A stretch of DNA of 64,000 nucleotides from Amphimallon solstitiale (taxonomy: Eukaryota > Arthropoda > Insecta > Coleoptera > Scarabaeidae): contig OY720678.1 of NCBI GenBank assembly GCA_963170755.1, forward strand, positions 41,883,883 through 41,947,882, written 5' to 3'. This document shows, one piece after another, positions 22,490-35,830 of this stretch. Position numbers and translations under genes: made by a program. Within the stretch, counting starts at the first letter, position 1, and every line of letters starts with the position of its first letter. The notes under the pieces are model-generated. The model was not told the origin of the DNA. It was given only the letters and a program-made list of their open reading frames with translations, and did no database searches.

Positions 22490-23295
22490 ACGGCCAAAGT
22501 ACGAACTAAAGACGACGATTCAATACCACTACAAATTTCGATCGGGCTGAACACAAACGAAGTTGGCCGAAAACAAGGCAAGGCCTTCACCGATATTCTG
22601 AAGACGTCCGAACACAAACGAAGTTTGCCGACCTCAATGCAAGGCCACCACTGACATTCCAAAGACGTTCAAACACAAACGAAATTGACCGAAGACAAGG
22701 CAATGCCTTCACCGATATTCCGAAGACGGCCGAACACAAACGAAGTTGGCCGAACTCAATGCAAGGCCACACCACTGACATTCCAATTACTTCCGATCCC
22801 ATATGAACTTGGCCGAAGTCAAAGCAAGGCCACCACTGACATTCCGAAGACGTCCGAACACAAACAAAGTTGGCCGAAGTCAAAGCAAGGACACCACTGA
22901 CATTCCGAAGACGTCCGAACACAAACGAAGTTAGCCGAAGCCAAGGGAAGACCTTCACCGATATTCCGAAGACGTCCGAACTCAAACGAAGTTGGCCGAA
23001 GGCAAGACAAGGCGTTCATCGACATTCCGAAGACGTCCGAACACGAGCGAAGTTGGCCTAAGTCAAAGCAAGGCCACCACTGACATTCCGAAGACGTTCG
23101 AACACAAACGACGTTGACCGAAGACAAGGCAAGGCCTTCACCAATATTCCGAAGCCGTCCGAAGGCAGACGAAGTTTGCCGAAGCTAAGACAAGGCCTTC
23201 ATCAAAATTTCAGAGACGTCTGAACCCATACGAAGTTGGCCGAAGTCAAAGCAGGGCCACACTGACATTCCGAAGACGTCCGAACACGTACGAAG
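22490..23295. repeat. 61-bp minisatellite, about 12 units (element A)
   Basis: The unit contains CGAAGACGTCCGAACACAAA, CGAAGTTGGCCGAAG, TCAAAGCAAGGCCAC and CACTGACATTC; units differ by scattered substitutions and alternate between CACTGACATTC and CACCGATATTC forms. Because 61 is not a multiple of 3 and the unit has few stops, both strands show artefact ORFs of up to 132 codons. The array starts right after a short segment (ACGGCCAAAGTACGAAC) that also occurs near 19740. Confidence 0.9.
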
Positions 23296-24208
23296 TTACA
23301 GTTTCCACAGGCGCAACATAAACCCAGTGCGCGTATTGCCCCGATACAACACTAGCAAGTGCGTAAGTCAGTGCTCAGTGGCACGTCAACCCCAAGTGCT
23401 AAGTGACACTGTGTCTTCCATCCCCTCCCCAGTGAAGTCAGACTCTGTTGTTTGAAGCCTATAATATATTATTGTTCCTGTTTATATTGTTTTCTGGTTT
23501 TCTTTTTACTATAACAATGAATTAAAGCAAAATTAATTTCTTTATCGATATCTAACAGTAGCAGAAGTAAACAAATATAAATATGTCACATCACACCTAC
23601 CAAAATAATACTCTATACGCCATATAAGAGGGTACAATCTACCTCTTAATCACTACAAATTAATACTCCTAAATTAATTCGTTTACCGATTTAGAGCTAC
23701 AGTAGAAGTTGAGAAACATTCAGATCTTGCATCACAACAACTAAAATTATCTCCTATTCGGCGTCCAAGAATAGAATCTACCGCTAACAACAGGGTAAAA
23801 TTGAGGGGTAAATTTAATCCTATTGGACAGAAGTAAAGAAAAACTATTACTGTTATATTAACTAATTTAATATCCATAAAAGTTTAAACGATAAAATACA
23901 TGAAATATCATGGATGGCCATTAAACATTTTGAATTTTAAACAGCTGCTACTATCACTAAATCTATTATTAATCATTTCATCTAAATTAGGGGAGTATAA
24001 AACAGCTGTAGTAAAGCAATATTGAACATCTAAACTACAATTATATTTACTTATTTGCTATATATCGGAATTATATGGTGTTTCAAGAACTGAAACACAA
24101 TCAAGACAAAATCCGCAATATATTTAGAAGAATAAGGGAGAGCGGTACCTCAACTGTAAGCGGAATAAGAGGCGATAGCGGGCCTTCAAGGCCTGCCGTA
24201 TTAGCTAG
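23296..24208 (+). repeat. Tail region of element A with 3' hairpin and CTAG end
   Basis: Unassigned sequence to about 23880, then a tail shared with C (ACGATAAAATACATGAAATA; GCTATATATCGGAAT; AGGGAGAGCGGTACCTCAAC; CTGTAAGCGGAATAAGAGGC). It ends with the hairpin GGGCCTTCAAGGCCTGCC and TATTAGCTAG. The hairpin-to-CTAG spacing and terminal CTAG are what point to a rolling-circle element. Confidence 0.65.
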
Positions 24209-26481
24209 TTCTCCTTACTAATAGCTGAAGGTGATACCTTGTCTCTCACGGGAGTAAATACGGGATAGAGATAGGACCGTGCAACGGATGATGTTTCTCG
24301 AAATTGTGCAACACCCCGTATAGGTAGCGCGTCCGGACCGATGGTCCCGTGAAGGGGAAAGTCCGAGCTAATTACCGTAAAAATTTCGCCTTTATAGCTC
24401 TGTCCGATCGCCGGATATTTACGGACAAATTTAAACGTTGCGTTTTCGACGTGCACGATTTTCTGAAGGTATCTCATCCGAGACGAATCCAGAACACGTA
24501 TAGGGAAAAGTACGGTTAAAAAGCCCGCACTTTCTGCTTTTCAACGCGCTCGAAAGCATACTTTAAGGTCGAGGGACGCGTGAGCAATTAAAATATACGT
24601 TCCGTCGAATTTTTCAAAACACGCGAAATTAAGCCATGACGTGCCTAAAGAAAGCCCATTTACGTAAATAAAAACGAGGACTAAACACAAAATTGACTTT
24701 TCGCAAATCTGACAGGTGGACTAAATATTTCCAAACATTGACTTTTAAGCATGAAATTCCAAGCTCTGACGATTTTTCGAGAGGAAAAGGGCCCGAAATT
24801 GAAAATAATATTGTTTTAGGAACAGTTTCCATCCTTATTTCAACTTGATTCAGGTCCGGTATTGATAGGACAAGGAATTTAAACTCTTCATGCACTCGGG
24901 ATATGATGAAAAAATGGCTGAAATATCACAGAAATGAATGTACACAATAAGTCGCGTACAATGTTCATCGTTATAATAGTCATGTGTAATGTCCGCATGA
25001 ACATATTATTATGTATCTCGACATAATGGGCCCGCGGTAGTTTGACAACATTTTTACATACAGATTGATTTCTTTTAATGATTATTAATTTGAATTAAAA
25101 TACAATAATTAAATTACGTGCAAAATTTATTTAATGTTTATTCGTTCCACTTTCAAATTTCATCTTTCCATGACAATTGTGAATTAAGATGTCCACCTAC
25201 TTACTAATTATGTCTATTCGTCTATTTATTAGTATACTGATGCTTGAACCTACACGAACATATCTGTTATCAAATTTACTTCTAATTCAACAAACCTTTC
25301 TACCAAAAATGTACCTATTTATAAAGGTAACATCTGTTGGGCATGTATAGGTTATGAACGTAAAGAAGGGTTTCAAATGGTAAACGTTTAAAATTCTTAC
25401 GATCAGCTAGCTACTGTATTATTATAATGAAATATCAACAGAGAATCATGGAAACAGATTACATCTTTCATTGCAGGTAGGTGGTGATAATAATAATAAC
25501 ATAACCCTCTACATTTTTTTCCCTATACAAACGACATTATTTCTTTTTAGCATCCAAAAATAATAATATATAGTCAAATGTCATGTATGCATTCGTTATA
25601 TGTAAATGATAATAGTTACATTTTATTATATAAAAGCTGTAACCAAGACGAGGGAAAGGCTGTATAGTTTTCAAAGATAATTGAGTAATTAGATGGAATT
25701 TGTGACACTCAAGAACTGAAACATAGATGAATTTGTCATTTTGATAAGGGACACGAAGAAAGTATGTTTGAATAATTTATTAGCTTACAATTACTCTACC
25801 GACACACTGTGTAGATAAAAAATGATAACTTTGATTCAGTGCGGCTAAGAATATACCAACATTCTTAAAGATCTTAGATATATAGCTGATCGAGGTAATA
25901 CAATTCACTGGTGATATTATATAAAAGCTGTAACCAACATGATGCATAGTTTTCAAAGATAATGGAGTAATTACAAATAAAATCATTGTCTTTAGACACA
26001 AAAAACATAAAAGAAAATGTAAATATTGGCAATATTACGTGAGGACAACAAAGGAACATTGTAGTAAACTAATTATATGCTCTGGAAGTGCCACAAATGT
26101 AATGACACACAAACAAAAACAATACATTATTTAAATAAATTCCATTTGCTGAGTTGGCTGCAATTGAAGATAAAGTCGCAAGTTCATGGTGTAGGAAGAA
26201 ATATATGTTTAGAGATCGGATCCCAATGTAAGTGCAAAATATGCATTTGCATTTTGAATGTATATTTCTGTTTTAGGAAAATGTGAAAAAGATTTAAATA
26301 CTTTAACTCCTACAATGAAAAATCAAGAAAACTTAGATAGTGCTTTTTCCTTCAGTTTATGGTGTTACATCTCTTTAAGATAGCCTACAATAAAAAAAAA
26401 CTCCTTAAAAATTATTTTTTCTTTTACAGGTGAAATGTTCATATTGCATTTGTTACTTCTACTAATTACATATGTTTTATA

Positions 26482-27090
26482 GGTGGAAGTTCTAAGAATA
26501 TTAAAATAACGAACGTATTTACTACATTAGTTGTGCAAGATAATATGCCCATTAACATCGCTGAAGGGGAAGGATTTTTAAATTTAATGAAGGGATTAGC
26601 ATCTCTATATAAAGTTCCATCAACAAATACCATAAAAGAACGAATTGATATAAAATTTGACATCATTTGAAGTTTCTTTAAAAAATTTTTAAGGAATACA
26701 ACATATTTTACAATTACTATTGATATGTGGACCGATGCACAGACAAAGACTTTTATAGGTTTAATAGTGCATTTTGCAAAAGATATCAAAATAATATTGG
26801 CAACAATTGGCCTTAAAAAATACTGAGAATTTAGCTTCGCTTTTAGAAAAAGTTAAATCCATTGTTGTATAATTTAAAAGAAGAGTGCAATCAACTGACT
26901 AGCTTCGAAATTAACAATTATTGCAATCCAAAATGGAGTTTTAGAAGGTAATGTTACAAAATTAATGCTTGACGTGAAAGGTTCCTTGCCTTAGCACCAT
27001 TTATTGGAAATATTATTTTATCAAATGTTAATGCCCCTCAAGTTTTACAATTTATTGCCACAAAAATTGGATCTTCATTAGCGAGTCTCA
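26482..27090 (+). pseudogene. hAT-family transposase relic (element B)
   Basis: Same reading as the relic in A: FTTLVVQDNMPINIAEGEGF, then a TGA at 26668-26670, FTITIDMWTDAQTKTFIG, and after a frameshift TENLASLLEKVK. It carries the same stop and frameshift as the copy in A, so the gene was already dead before A and B duplicated. Flanked by the same 217-bp direct repeats (25696-25912, 27093-27309). Confidence 0.8.
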
Positions 27091-28104
27091 TAGAATTTGT
27101 GACACTCAAGAACTGAAACATAGATGAATTTGTCATTTCGATAAGGGACAGGAAGAAAGAAGGTTTGAATAATTTAATACCTTACAATTACTCTACCGAC
27201 ACACTGTGTAGGTAAAAAATGATAACTTTAATTATAGCGTGGCTAAGAATGTACCAACATCATTGAACATCTTACATATTAGCTGATCGAGGTAATACAA
27301 TTCACTGGTTAAAGCGAGACTGTAAAATTTAGAAATAAGAATGGATACTGTTTGTTGTGGAACTGCAAGAGAGATGGACAGCAGTTCGCCAAAATAATGA
27401 GGTCTAGAGTAATCTGAAGAAAAATATGCATATTCACTAATCCAATGAAAGACTGTAAATTAAAACTTTCTTCTGTTATTATAGAAACAAATGTTTGTAT
27501 GATTATGATCAATTTCTATAAGACACACATTGTTTTCTTTTTGTTTATAGATGCAAATATATTATTTTAGAAACAGATATTTGTCTCGATGTCACTTACA
27601 TACAATATGCAAGGTTAATTACTGGAAATAGTTAAGTGAAGAACTTATTCATAAAGTGTTGCAGAAAGAATAGATGAAAGTACAGATATGTAGAAAACAG
27701 ACTAGATATGGTATAACAAAAACATTCTTTAAACTGGAAGATCAAAAGGTCTGTGTAATATTTAAGTATTAATATGAAATTAGTAATTATATAACGATAA
27801 TGACCTGTCCACATTTGTTGCCAAAATGTAAGACATAGTATAGTATTAACTATTTTGGTTCACCTACTGATACTGAAGCAGCTCTTTTTATTTATTTTAG
27901 AACAGTATTCGCATATGAAGATTCAAGTATTTGCAATAGGGTTTTCTGATATATAACAAATGAAATGCATATTTTGTTTTGTTGCGAGTGTTCCATAATT
28001 TCCAGATAATTTAAATTTTAACGACCTAGGAAGGGCTAGAAATTACAAAATATAATTGCAATAAAATAATATTATTCATTTACTGTGTTTTTTAGACTTT
28101 TCAA

Positions 28105-29540
28105 TGCTTCCATTCAGCAGACTCAACAGTTGCGCAACTGTTCAGTGATCATATCCAGTAGACGACCGCTCACTCTGAACATGTTCTGCGCTCTTTGAGC
28201 GTATTCTCTATGCATGCGCCATTGACGCATTCCAACACCAACGTAATACATAATTCTGACGAAAGTTACCTACTATAAGAAAAGTAAGATACAACAAATT
28301 AAAGGTATTGTGCAGAAATAAATGTATTATAATGTTGGTGTTAACCCAGTCTTTTATTCGGGGTTGGAAAAACTATGCTAAAACTATTCGGTTCAATTTG
28401 TATAATTTTAACATATGGTAGCAATGAAAAGTACCAGATGACAGAGATCACATAAAGGTGAGCGGTCTGTCCAGCGAACACTCAACTGTTGTGAAGTGAA
28501 CAGTTGGAGCAGGAACGGTTCCCGATTCGTTTGCTGAATGAAAGCATTGGTCGCATTCAGCAGACACAAAAGTTTACTGTCGAATGCCACCATTGTAGTA
28601 AATAGGAAATAAACGATGTAGCATTACAGTAATAGCACACATTTTACGTCTAAGAAAGTGAGCTTGACAAGCATTGTCATGAGAATTATCACTTTTAAAC
28701 GATTACATCAGTGTTTCAATTTAGCATTTGGTAAGGGGCATCGTTAACAAGAAATTGGAATACATTTTATGCTCAAAGAATATTATTGGCTTTTCAATTA
28801 CCATAACAAAACAAATATACTATTATTCATGTAATAGCATTTTTGTGAAAAGGTATAGTCGAGTCGTTTTGGCAACCGACACGGCCAAATTACGGACTAG
28901 AGACGACGATTCAATGCCACTTCAAATTTCGATCGGTCCGAACAATTTCAGAACAATAAAATTAAACTAATTAATTAATATTTCAGAATATATACCTACC
29001 CATAGTCGAATACTATTACATGAAAGCCAGTTACAAATTAAATATTATAAATAAAGCTATAAAATATTTTTTCTACACCTATATTTGGATAACATTTGGC
29101 TAAACTGTTTAGGAGGCAAGCATTGTTGACAAATTTAAAATGTTTAGATGACAATTATAACAAACTTCAAAAGATGTATGTCAAAAGGTGTATGAATATT
29201 ATTATATTATTTATGACAGTCCTGAAACGGTTCTATATACTAATAGCTGCCGGCTTACCTTTAAAAATCCCATGAAAAAAAACAATTTATTACTGTTTAT
29301 TCGGTTTAATTTCTATAATTTTAACATGTGGCAGCATAATTTTAACATATGGCAGCAATGAAAAGTACCAGATGATAGACGATCACATAAAGGTGAGCGG
29401 TCCTGTGCAGCGAACACTCAACTGTTGTGAGGTGAACAGTTCCCGATCTGTCTGTTGAATGAAAGCATTGGTCGCATTCAGCAGACACAACAGTTTCCTG
29501 CCGAATAGCACTATTGTAGTAAATAGGTAATAAACAATGT
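28105..29540. repeat. CATTCAGCAGAC repeat cluster 1 (element B)
   Basis: Copy of 18965-20400 with the same palindrome and the two ~180-bp direct copies. The second cluster follows at 30480-30680. Confidence 0.5.
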
Positions 29541-30929
29541 AGCATTACAAAAATATCACATATTTTACGTCTAAGAAAATCAGCTTCACAAGTACAGTCA
29601 TGAGAATTATCACTTTTAAAGAATTGCATCAGTCATTTTTAATTTAGCGCTTGGTACGACAGAACCTATATACTGAATACTTTTATTTCAATTTTTGTTT
29701 CATATCACAGAAAGCATATTACTAAGTCGATTAGTCTACAATTTGCTCGGCCATAGTTAACTAAAAAGATGATGAATTTAGAAAGACAGGAAAAGCTTTA
29801 TAGCCGAAAGGACAAATGATAAACCTTCTGTACTGCAATCTTTAGATGGGACTGTTAAAACTGTTGTTCGTCAAATAGTTAAAACATGTTTTGTCCAGAT
29901 AAAGTGCCAGCATTAAATACAGTTCTGATTCACATAAATAATAGTAGTGAACTGTCAAATATGAGTATCTCAATATCAATTCGCTTTTCTGGTTAAGTGA
30001 GTGTAAGTGAGTGGCGTCATATGCGCTAATGTAAATTCTAGACTTTACAAGGTTTCGTTAAAATAATAGTACCTACCGCTTTTATTTACGAAATATCAAA
30101 ACGAAATTTAAAACGCAAATAAAGAAAGGCTCAATGCATGCTCGACTGGAATTAGTTTTTAAAATACCCTTTCTGAAACTGTGTTATGATGTTGTAAATT
30201 TTGCCAACTTTGGGAGTGAAATGTAGGAATAAATAATTTGAATTATAAGAAAGTACTCCCAACGAAGTCTATATAGTCACATATACTATTAGAAATTTTT
30301 TTTTACATAACACGTCTTTTCTAGACAGATTTTATTTTTATGTTTGTACAATTTACAGATTTCAAATATTTAAATTTAATTTTACTGCTTAAAATTGATT
30401 TACTCAGTTATAGGTTGATAATTTGGTATAGGGGGTTTAGAATTTCCTCTCTTTCAAACTTTTACTAGATATTAGAAGTACCATTGCTTGCATTCAGCAG
30501 ACACAACAGTTGCGCAACTGTTCAGTGATCATGTCCAGTAGTCGTCCGCTCACTCTGAACATGTTCAGGAGCGGCCGCCATTTCTTTGAGCGGAAAAATT
30601 CGATGCTCACTTAGTGAGCATATTTTGTCCGCATGCACCATTGATGCATTCCAAGACCAACCTAATACATAATTTTGAAGAAAGTTACTAGAATAATATT
30701 GGAGTTAATCCAGTATTTTATTCAGAGTTGCAAAAACCAGCCCTTGCACTAAAAACTACGCCAAAACTTAATGCAAAAAAACAATTTATTATTTATTGTT
30801 TATTCGGTTTAATTTGTATAATTTTAACATTTAGCCATTGTAGTAAATAGGAAATAAACGATGTAGCATTACAAAAATAGCATACATTTTACGTCTAAGA
30901 AAGTCAGCTTGACAAGCATAGTCGGGGGT

Positions 30930-31155
30930 AATACCATAAGAGTTTGTGTTTATCCGGATAAACTTTCATTTTGAACGAAAGCTTTGTTGCTTGGTAACTG
31001 ACGAGAACAAATAACATGGTAAAACCGCGACACCGAAGGTGGAGCGGTTTTACCTTTTGTTATTTGTTCGAGTCGTGTTACCCTTAAGCAACAAAGTTTG
31101 AGTTTTGTCAAAATGAAAGTTTGTTCCGGAAATAAACACAAACTCGAATGGTATT
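30930..31155. repeat. 226-bp fold-back element (element B)
   Basis: Copy of 21790-22015. One tip base differs (AAACCGCGACACC here, AAACCGCTACACC in A), which removes a minus-strand stop and so creates a 63-codon ORF absent from A; this shows that ORF is accidental. Confidence 0.9.
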
Positions 31156-31629
31156 TGGTAAGACAATTTAATGAATCATTTAATTAATATTAATAAACCG
31201 AAATATTTTTATTTAACATTCCTTTGAATACATATACAAAAGAAAGAGAAAAATACATATGTTTATGTATGAAATTTATTTGAACGATACTGTCAGAATT
31301 GAATTTTCGTTGCCATGGAAAATCTACATGCAGTTTATCCGCTAGCAAACATGCAGTTTATCCGATGGCAAACTAACACAGCGTGTATTAAAATGTCATG
31401 TTTTTGACAGATGAATTAAATTGTCATGGGAATTATCACTTTTAAAGAATTACATCAGTGACTTTCAATTTAGCATTTGGTAAGGGGCATCGTTAACAAG
31501 AAATTGAAATACATTTTATGCTTAAAGAATATTATTGGCTTTTCAATTGCCATAACAAAACAAATATACTATTATTCATGTAATAGCATTTTTGTGACAA
31601 AGTATAGTTGAGTCGCTTTGGCAACCGAC

Positions 31630-32435
31630 ACGGCCAAAGTACGAACTAAAGACGACGATTCAATACCACTACAAATTTCGATCGGGCTGAACACAAACGA
31701 AGTTGGCCGAAAACAAGGCAAGGCCTTCACCGATATTCTGAAGACGTCCGAACACAAACGAAGTTTGCCGACCTCAATGCAAGGCCACCACTGACATTCC
31801 AAAGACGTTCAAACACAAACGAAATTGACCGAAGACAAGGCAATGCCTTCACCGATATTCCGAAGACGGCCGAACACAAACGAAGTTGGCCGAACTCAAT
31901 GCAAGGCCACACCACTGACATTCCAATTACTTCCGATCCCATACGAACTTGGCCGAAGTCAAAGCAAGGCCACCACTGACATTCCGAAGACGTCCGAACA
32001 CAAACAAAGTTGGCCGAAGTCAAAGCAAGGACACCACTGACATTCCGAAGACGTCCGAACACAAACGAAGTTAGCCGAAGCCAAGGGAAGACCTTCACCG
32101 ATATTCCGAAGACGTCCGAACTCAAACGAAGTTGGCCGAAGGCAAGACAAGGCGTTCATCGACATTCCGAAGACGTCCGAACACGAGCGAAGTTGGCCTA
32201 AGTCAAAGCAAGGCCACCACTGACATTCCGAAGACGTTCGAACACAAACGACGTTGACCGAAGACAAGGCAAGGCCTTCACCAATATTCCGAAGCCGTCC
32301 GAAGGCAGACGAAGTTTGCCGAAGCTAAGACAAGGCCTTCATCAAAATTTCAGAGACGTCTGAACCCATACGAAGTTGGCCGAAGTCAAAGCAGGGCCAC
32401 ACTGACATTCCGAAGACGTCCGAACACGTACGAAG
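31630..32435. repeat. 61-bp minisatellite, about 12 units (element B)
   Basis: Same unit order and variants as the A array, with one substitution seen (CATACGAACTTGG instead of CATATGAACTTGG). Equal copy number in A and B means no slippage since duplication. Confidence 0.9.
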
Positions 32436-34489
32436 TTACAGTTTCCACAGGCGCAACATAAACCCAGTGCGCGTATTGCCCCGATACAACACTAGCAAGT
32501 GCGTAAGTCAGTGCTCAGTGGCACGTCAACCCCAAGTGCTAAGTGACACTGTGTCTTCCATCCCCTCCCCAGTGAAGTCAGACTCTGTTGTTTGAAGCCT
32601 ATAATATATTATTGTTCCTGTTTATATTGTTTTCTGGTTTTCTTTTTACTATAACAATGAATTAAAGCAAAATTAATTTCTTTATCGATATCTAACAGTA
32701 GCAGAAGTAAACAAATATAAATATGTCACATCACACCTACCAAAATAATACTCTATACGCCATATAAGAGGGTACAATCTACCTCTTAATCACTACAAAT
32801 TAATACTCCTAAATTAATTCGTTTACCGATTTAGAGCTACAGTAGAAGTTGAGAAACATTCAGATCTTGCATCACAACAACTAAAATTATCTCCTATTCG
32901 GCGTCCAAGAATAGAATCTACCGCTAACAACAGGGTAAAATTGAGGGGTAAATTTAATCCTATTGGACAGAAGTAAAGAAAAACTATTACTGTTATATTA
33001 ACTAATTTAATATCCATAAAAGTTTAAACGATAAAATACATGAAATATCATGGATGGCCATTAAACATTTTGAATTTTAAACAGCTGCTACTATCACTAA
33101 ATCTATTATTAATCATTTCATCTAAATTAGGGGAGTATAAAACAGCTGTAGTAAAGCAATATTGAACATCTAAACTACAATTATATTTACTTATTTGCTA
33201 TATATCGGAATTATATGGTGTTTCAAGAACTGAAACACAATCAAGACAAAATCCGCAATATATTTAGAAGAATAAGGGAGAGCGGTACCTCAACTGTAAG
33301 CGGAATAAGAGGCGATAGCGGGCCTTCAAGGCCTGCCGTATTAGCTAGTTGCGACATAATATAAGCTGCCGGCTTACCTTTAAAAATGACGTGAGAAAAT
33401 ACGGGATAGAGATAGGACCGTGCAACGGGTGACGTTTCTCGAAATTGTGCAACGCCCGGTATAGGTAGCGCGTTCGGACCGATCGTCGCGTGAAGAGGAA
33501 TGTCCGAGCTAATTACGGTTAAAATTTCGGCTTTATAGCTCTGTCCGATGGCCGGATATTTACGGACAAATTTAAACGTTGTTTTTTAAGACGTTGCCGA
33601 TTTTCTGAAGGGATCTCCTTTTAAACGAATATATAACACGCATAGGGAACAGTACAGTTAAAAAGCCCGTACTTTCTGCTTTTCAACGCGCTCGAAAGCA
33701 TATTTTAAGGTCGAGGGACGCGTGAGCAATTACAATATACGTTCCGTCGAATTTTTCAAAACACGCGAAATTAAGCCATGACGTGCCTAAAGAATGTACA
33801 TTTTACGTAAATAAAAACGAGGACTAAACACATAATTGACTTTTCGCAAATCTGACAGGTGGACGAAATATTTTGAAACATTGACTTTTAAGCATGAAAT
33901 GCCAAGCGTTGACGATTTTTCGAGAGGAAAACGACTTGAAATTTAAAATAATGTCATTTTAGGAAGCGTTTCCATGCTTATTCCAGCTTGATACAGATGC
34001 GGTATTGATAGGACAAGGAATTTAAACTCTTCATGCACTCGAAAAGTGGCTGAAATACGTCACAAATGAATGTACACAATAAATCAAATGCAATGCTCAT
34101 AACATGTTATGTACACACACACACATTCATGTGCACTGTCCGTGAATATATTATAATAATATATCGGTAGCTTGACTTAACATTTTTACATACAGGCTGA
34201 TATCTTTTAATGATTACAAATTTGAATTTTAAAATACGCGTAGTCCAGTTTCCTTAATGAGTAAAAGGATTGCTTTTAATTATTAACGTCAGAATAAATT
34301 CATGGCAAATAAACACACATAATATAGGACAAGGACAAGATACTAAATTAATTATCTGGACGCAATTAAAACGTATTCTTTTGAAGATTACACGTCTATT
34401 TTCTCTGAGATTTAAAAAAAATATTTCAGATTTCAACATAGAGTCAAGCTTACATATAAATATAGCAGTTGAACAAACTATTTACATAT

Positions 34490-34585
34490 AGGTCGATAGC
34501 CCGATGCACAAGATTGACGGCTTCTTAATACAATGACTTTGCCGGGTCCGGTTCGAACCCAGGCCGGGGCAAAGTATTTTTTTTT
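34490..34585 (+). ncRNA. tRNA-like Pol III unit, degraded (element C)
   Basis: B box GGTTCGAACCC at about 34551-34561 and a TTTTTTTT terminator at about 34578. The A-box position reads TAGCCCGATGC (about 34497), one or two mismatches from consensus, while D and E match consensus. A functional tRNA is unlikely, since no 7-bp acceptor stem closes it. Confidence 0.35.
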
Positions 34586-34847
34586 CGAATGAGATGTTGT
34601 GTATTTATTTCGTGTATTTTACCGGCAATTTATAAGACATGACGCCGGACTGCTCGACATAATTTTCCCGGTCGATGAAATAATCATTCACATATACAGC
34701 ATGATTTTTTCTTAATTATTATAAATTCCATTTAAAATACAATAATTCTAAAACGGGTATGTCGTTTTCTTAAGGGAAAAAATATTGCTTTTAACATTTA
34801 CGTGCCCTACGAAATAATTATTTAAATAATTATTATTTATTAATAAT

Positions 34848-35830
34848 GAAATTTTAGATACGGGGGTGTCTTAGGTCGCCGATCACGAATCGAAAGTCAA
34901 AATGTCAAAAAAAAACAAAATGGCCGAAGTTTTTTGAAAATTGACGTATGAATGTGAAATTTTAGATACGGGGATGTCTTAGGTCGCCGATCACGAATCC
35001 AAAGTCAAAATGTCAAAAAAAAAACAAAATGGCGGAAGTTTTTTGAAAATTGACGTATGAATGTGAAATTTTAGGTACGGGGGTGTCTTAGGTCGCCGAT
35101 CACAAATCGAAAGTCAAAATGTCAAAAAAAAACAAAATGGCGGAAGTTTTTTGAAAATTGACGTATGAATGTGAAATTTTAGGTACGGGGGTATCTTAGG
35201 TCGCCGATCACAAATCGAAAGTCAAAATGTCAAAAAAAAACAAAATGGCCGAAGTTTTTTGAAAATTGACGTATGAATGTGAAATTTTAGATACGGGGGT
35301 TTTGGGGGTCGCCGATCATGATTCCAAAGCCAAAATGTCAAAAAAAAACAAAATGGCGGAAGTTTTTTGAAAATTGACGTATGAATGTGAAATTTTAGAT
35401 ACGGGGGTTTTGGGGGTCGCCGATCATGATTCCAAAGTCAAAATGTCAAAAAAATCAAAATGGCGGACCAGTTTTTTGAAAATTGACGTATGAATGTGAA
35501 ATTTTAGATACGGGGGTTTTGGGGGTCGCCGATCATGATTCCAAAGTCAAAATGTCAAAAGAATCAAAATGGCGGACCAGTTTTTTTAAAATTGACGTAT
35601 GAATGTGAAATTTTAGATACGGGGGTTTTGGGGGTCGCCGATCGTGATTCCAAAGTCAAAATATCAAAAGAATCAAAATGGCGGACCAGTTTTTTTAAAA
35701 TTGACGTATGAATGTGAAATTTTAGACACGGGCGTTTATGGGGTCGCCGATCACAAATCCAAAGTCGAAATGTCAAAAAACATAATGGCGGATTCAATAT
35801 GGCGGAAAGGTTCTTCAAAATGCCGTTAAT
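34848..35830 (+). repeat. ~108-bp satellite array, about 9 units (element C)
   Basis: The unit contains GAAATTTTAGATACGGGGGT, then GTCTTAGGTCGCCGATCACG or TTTGGGGGTCGCCGATCATG, AATCCAAAGTCAAAATGTC, an A-run, CAAAATGGCGGAAG and TTTTTTGAAAATTGACGTAT. Length varies only through the A-run. Two sub-types segregate along the array: GTGTCTTAGG in the first half, TTTTGGGGG in the second. The short ORFs here are frame openings inside the repeat. Confidence 0.95.

Larger units (their letters stand above)
15070..24208 (+). mobile_element. Helitron/Helentron-like element A, 9,139 bp, non-autonomous
   Basis: The left end TCTCCTTAATAATAGCTGAA follows a T and interrupts the pogo-like gene. The right end is GGCCTTCAAGGCC (hairpin stem), 11 bases, then CTAG (24205-24208) and a T. 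A 5' TC, a 3' hairpin just before CTAG and no target-site duplication are rolling-circle hallmarks; T on both sides (rather than A and T) and internal tandem repeats are closer to the Helentron/DINE-1 type. Inside are the conserved head (15070-15960), a hAT relic, a CATTCAGCAGAC repeat cluster, a 226-bp fold-back and a 61-bp minisatellite. No Rep or helicase motif is readable, so mobilisation would need a partner in trans. The next element starts after one T. Confidence 0.65.
24210..33348 (+). mobile_element. Helitron/Helentron-like element B, near-identical tandem copy of A
   Basis: The offset is exactly 9,140 bp from A throughout (9,139 bp plus a single T at 24209). By eye I count about ten substitutions, for example 15078 A to 24218 C, the GATCGTC/GATGGTC pair, 16773 A to 25913 G, 17155 G to 26295 A and 22804 T to 31944 C, and no indels. 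It carries the same internal parts. The left end is TCTCCTTACTAATAGCTGAA; the right end is CTAG at 33345-33348, followed by TT and the diverged head of C. The identity means a very recent tandem event, or an assembly duplication. Confidence 0.75.

Noticed and set aside
22432..23127. Overlapping Ser/Cys-rich minus-strand ORFs, and the equivalents in B
   Set aside because: They are artefacts of the 61-bp repeat, whose length is not a multiple of three and which lacks stops.
15070..24208. LTR retrotransposon or autonomous Helitron in element A
   Set aside because: No reverse transcriptase, integrase, Rep or helicase motif could be read in any frame; the repeats at 16556 and 17953 are too short and have no LTR-type TG/CA ends or primer site.
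34490..34585. Functional tRNA gene
   Set aside because: A and B boxes are present in the family, but there is no pairing acceptor stem or clear anticodon arm, so only a tRNA-like promoter is claimed.
35286..35640. G-quadruplex or telomere-like array from GGGGGTTTTGGGGG in satellite units
   Set aside because: Only two G-tracts occur per ~108-bp unit, too far apart for an ordinary intramolecular quadruplex, and there is no short telomeric repeat.
34848..35830. CRISPR-like array
   Set aside because: Units are contiguous tandem repeats without unique spacers, in eukaryotic DNA.
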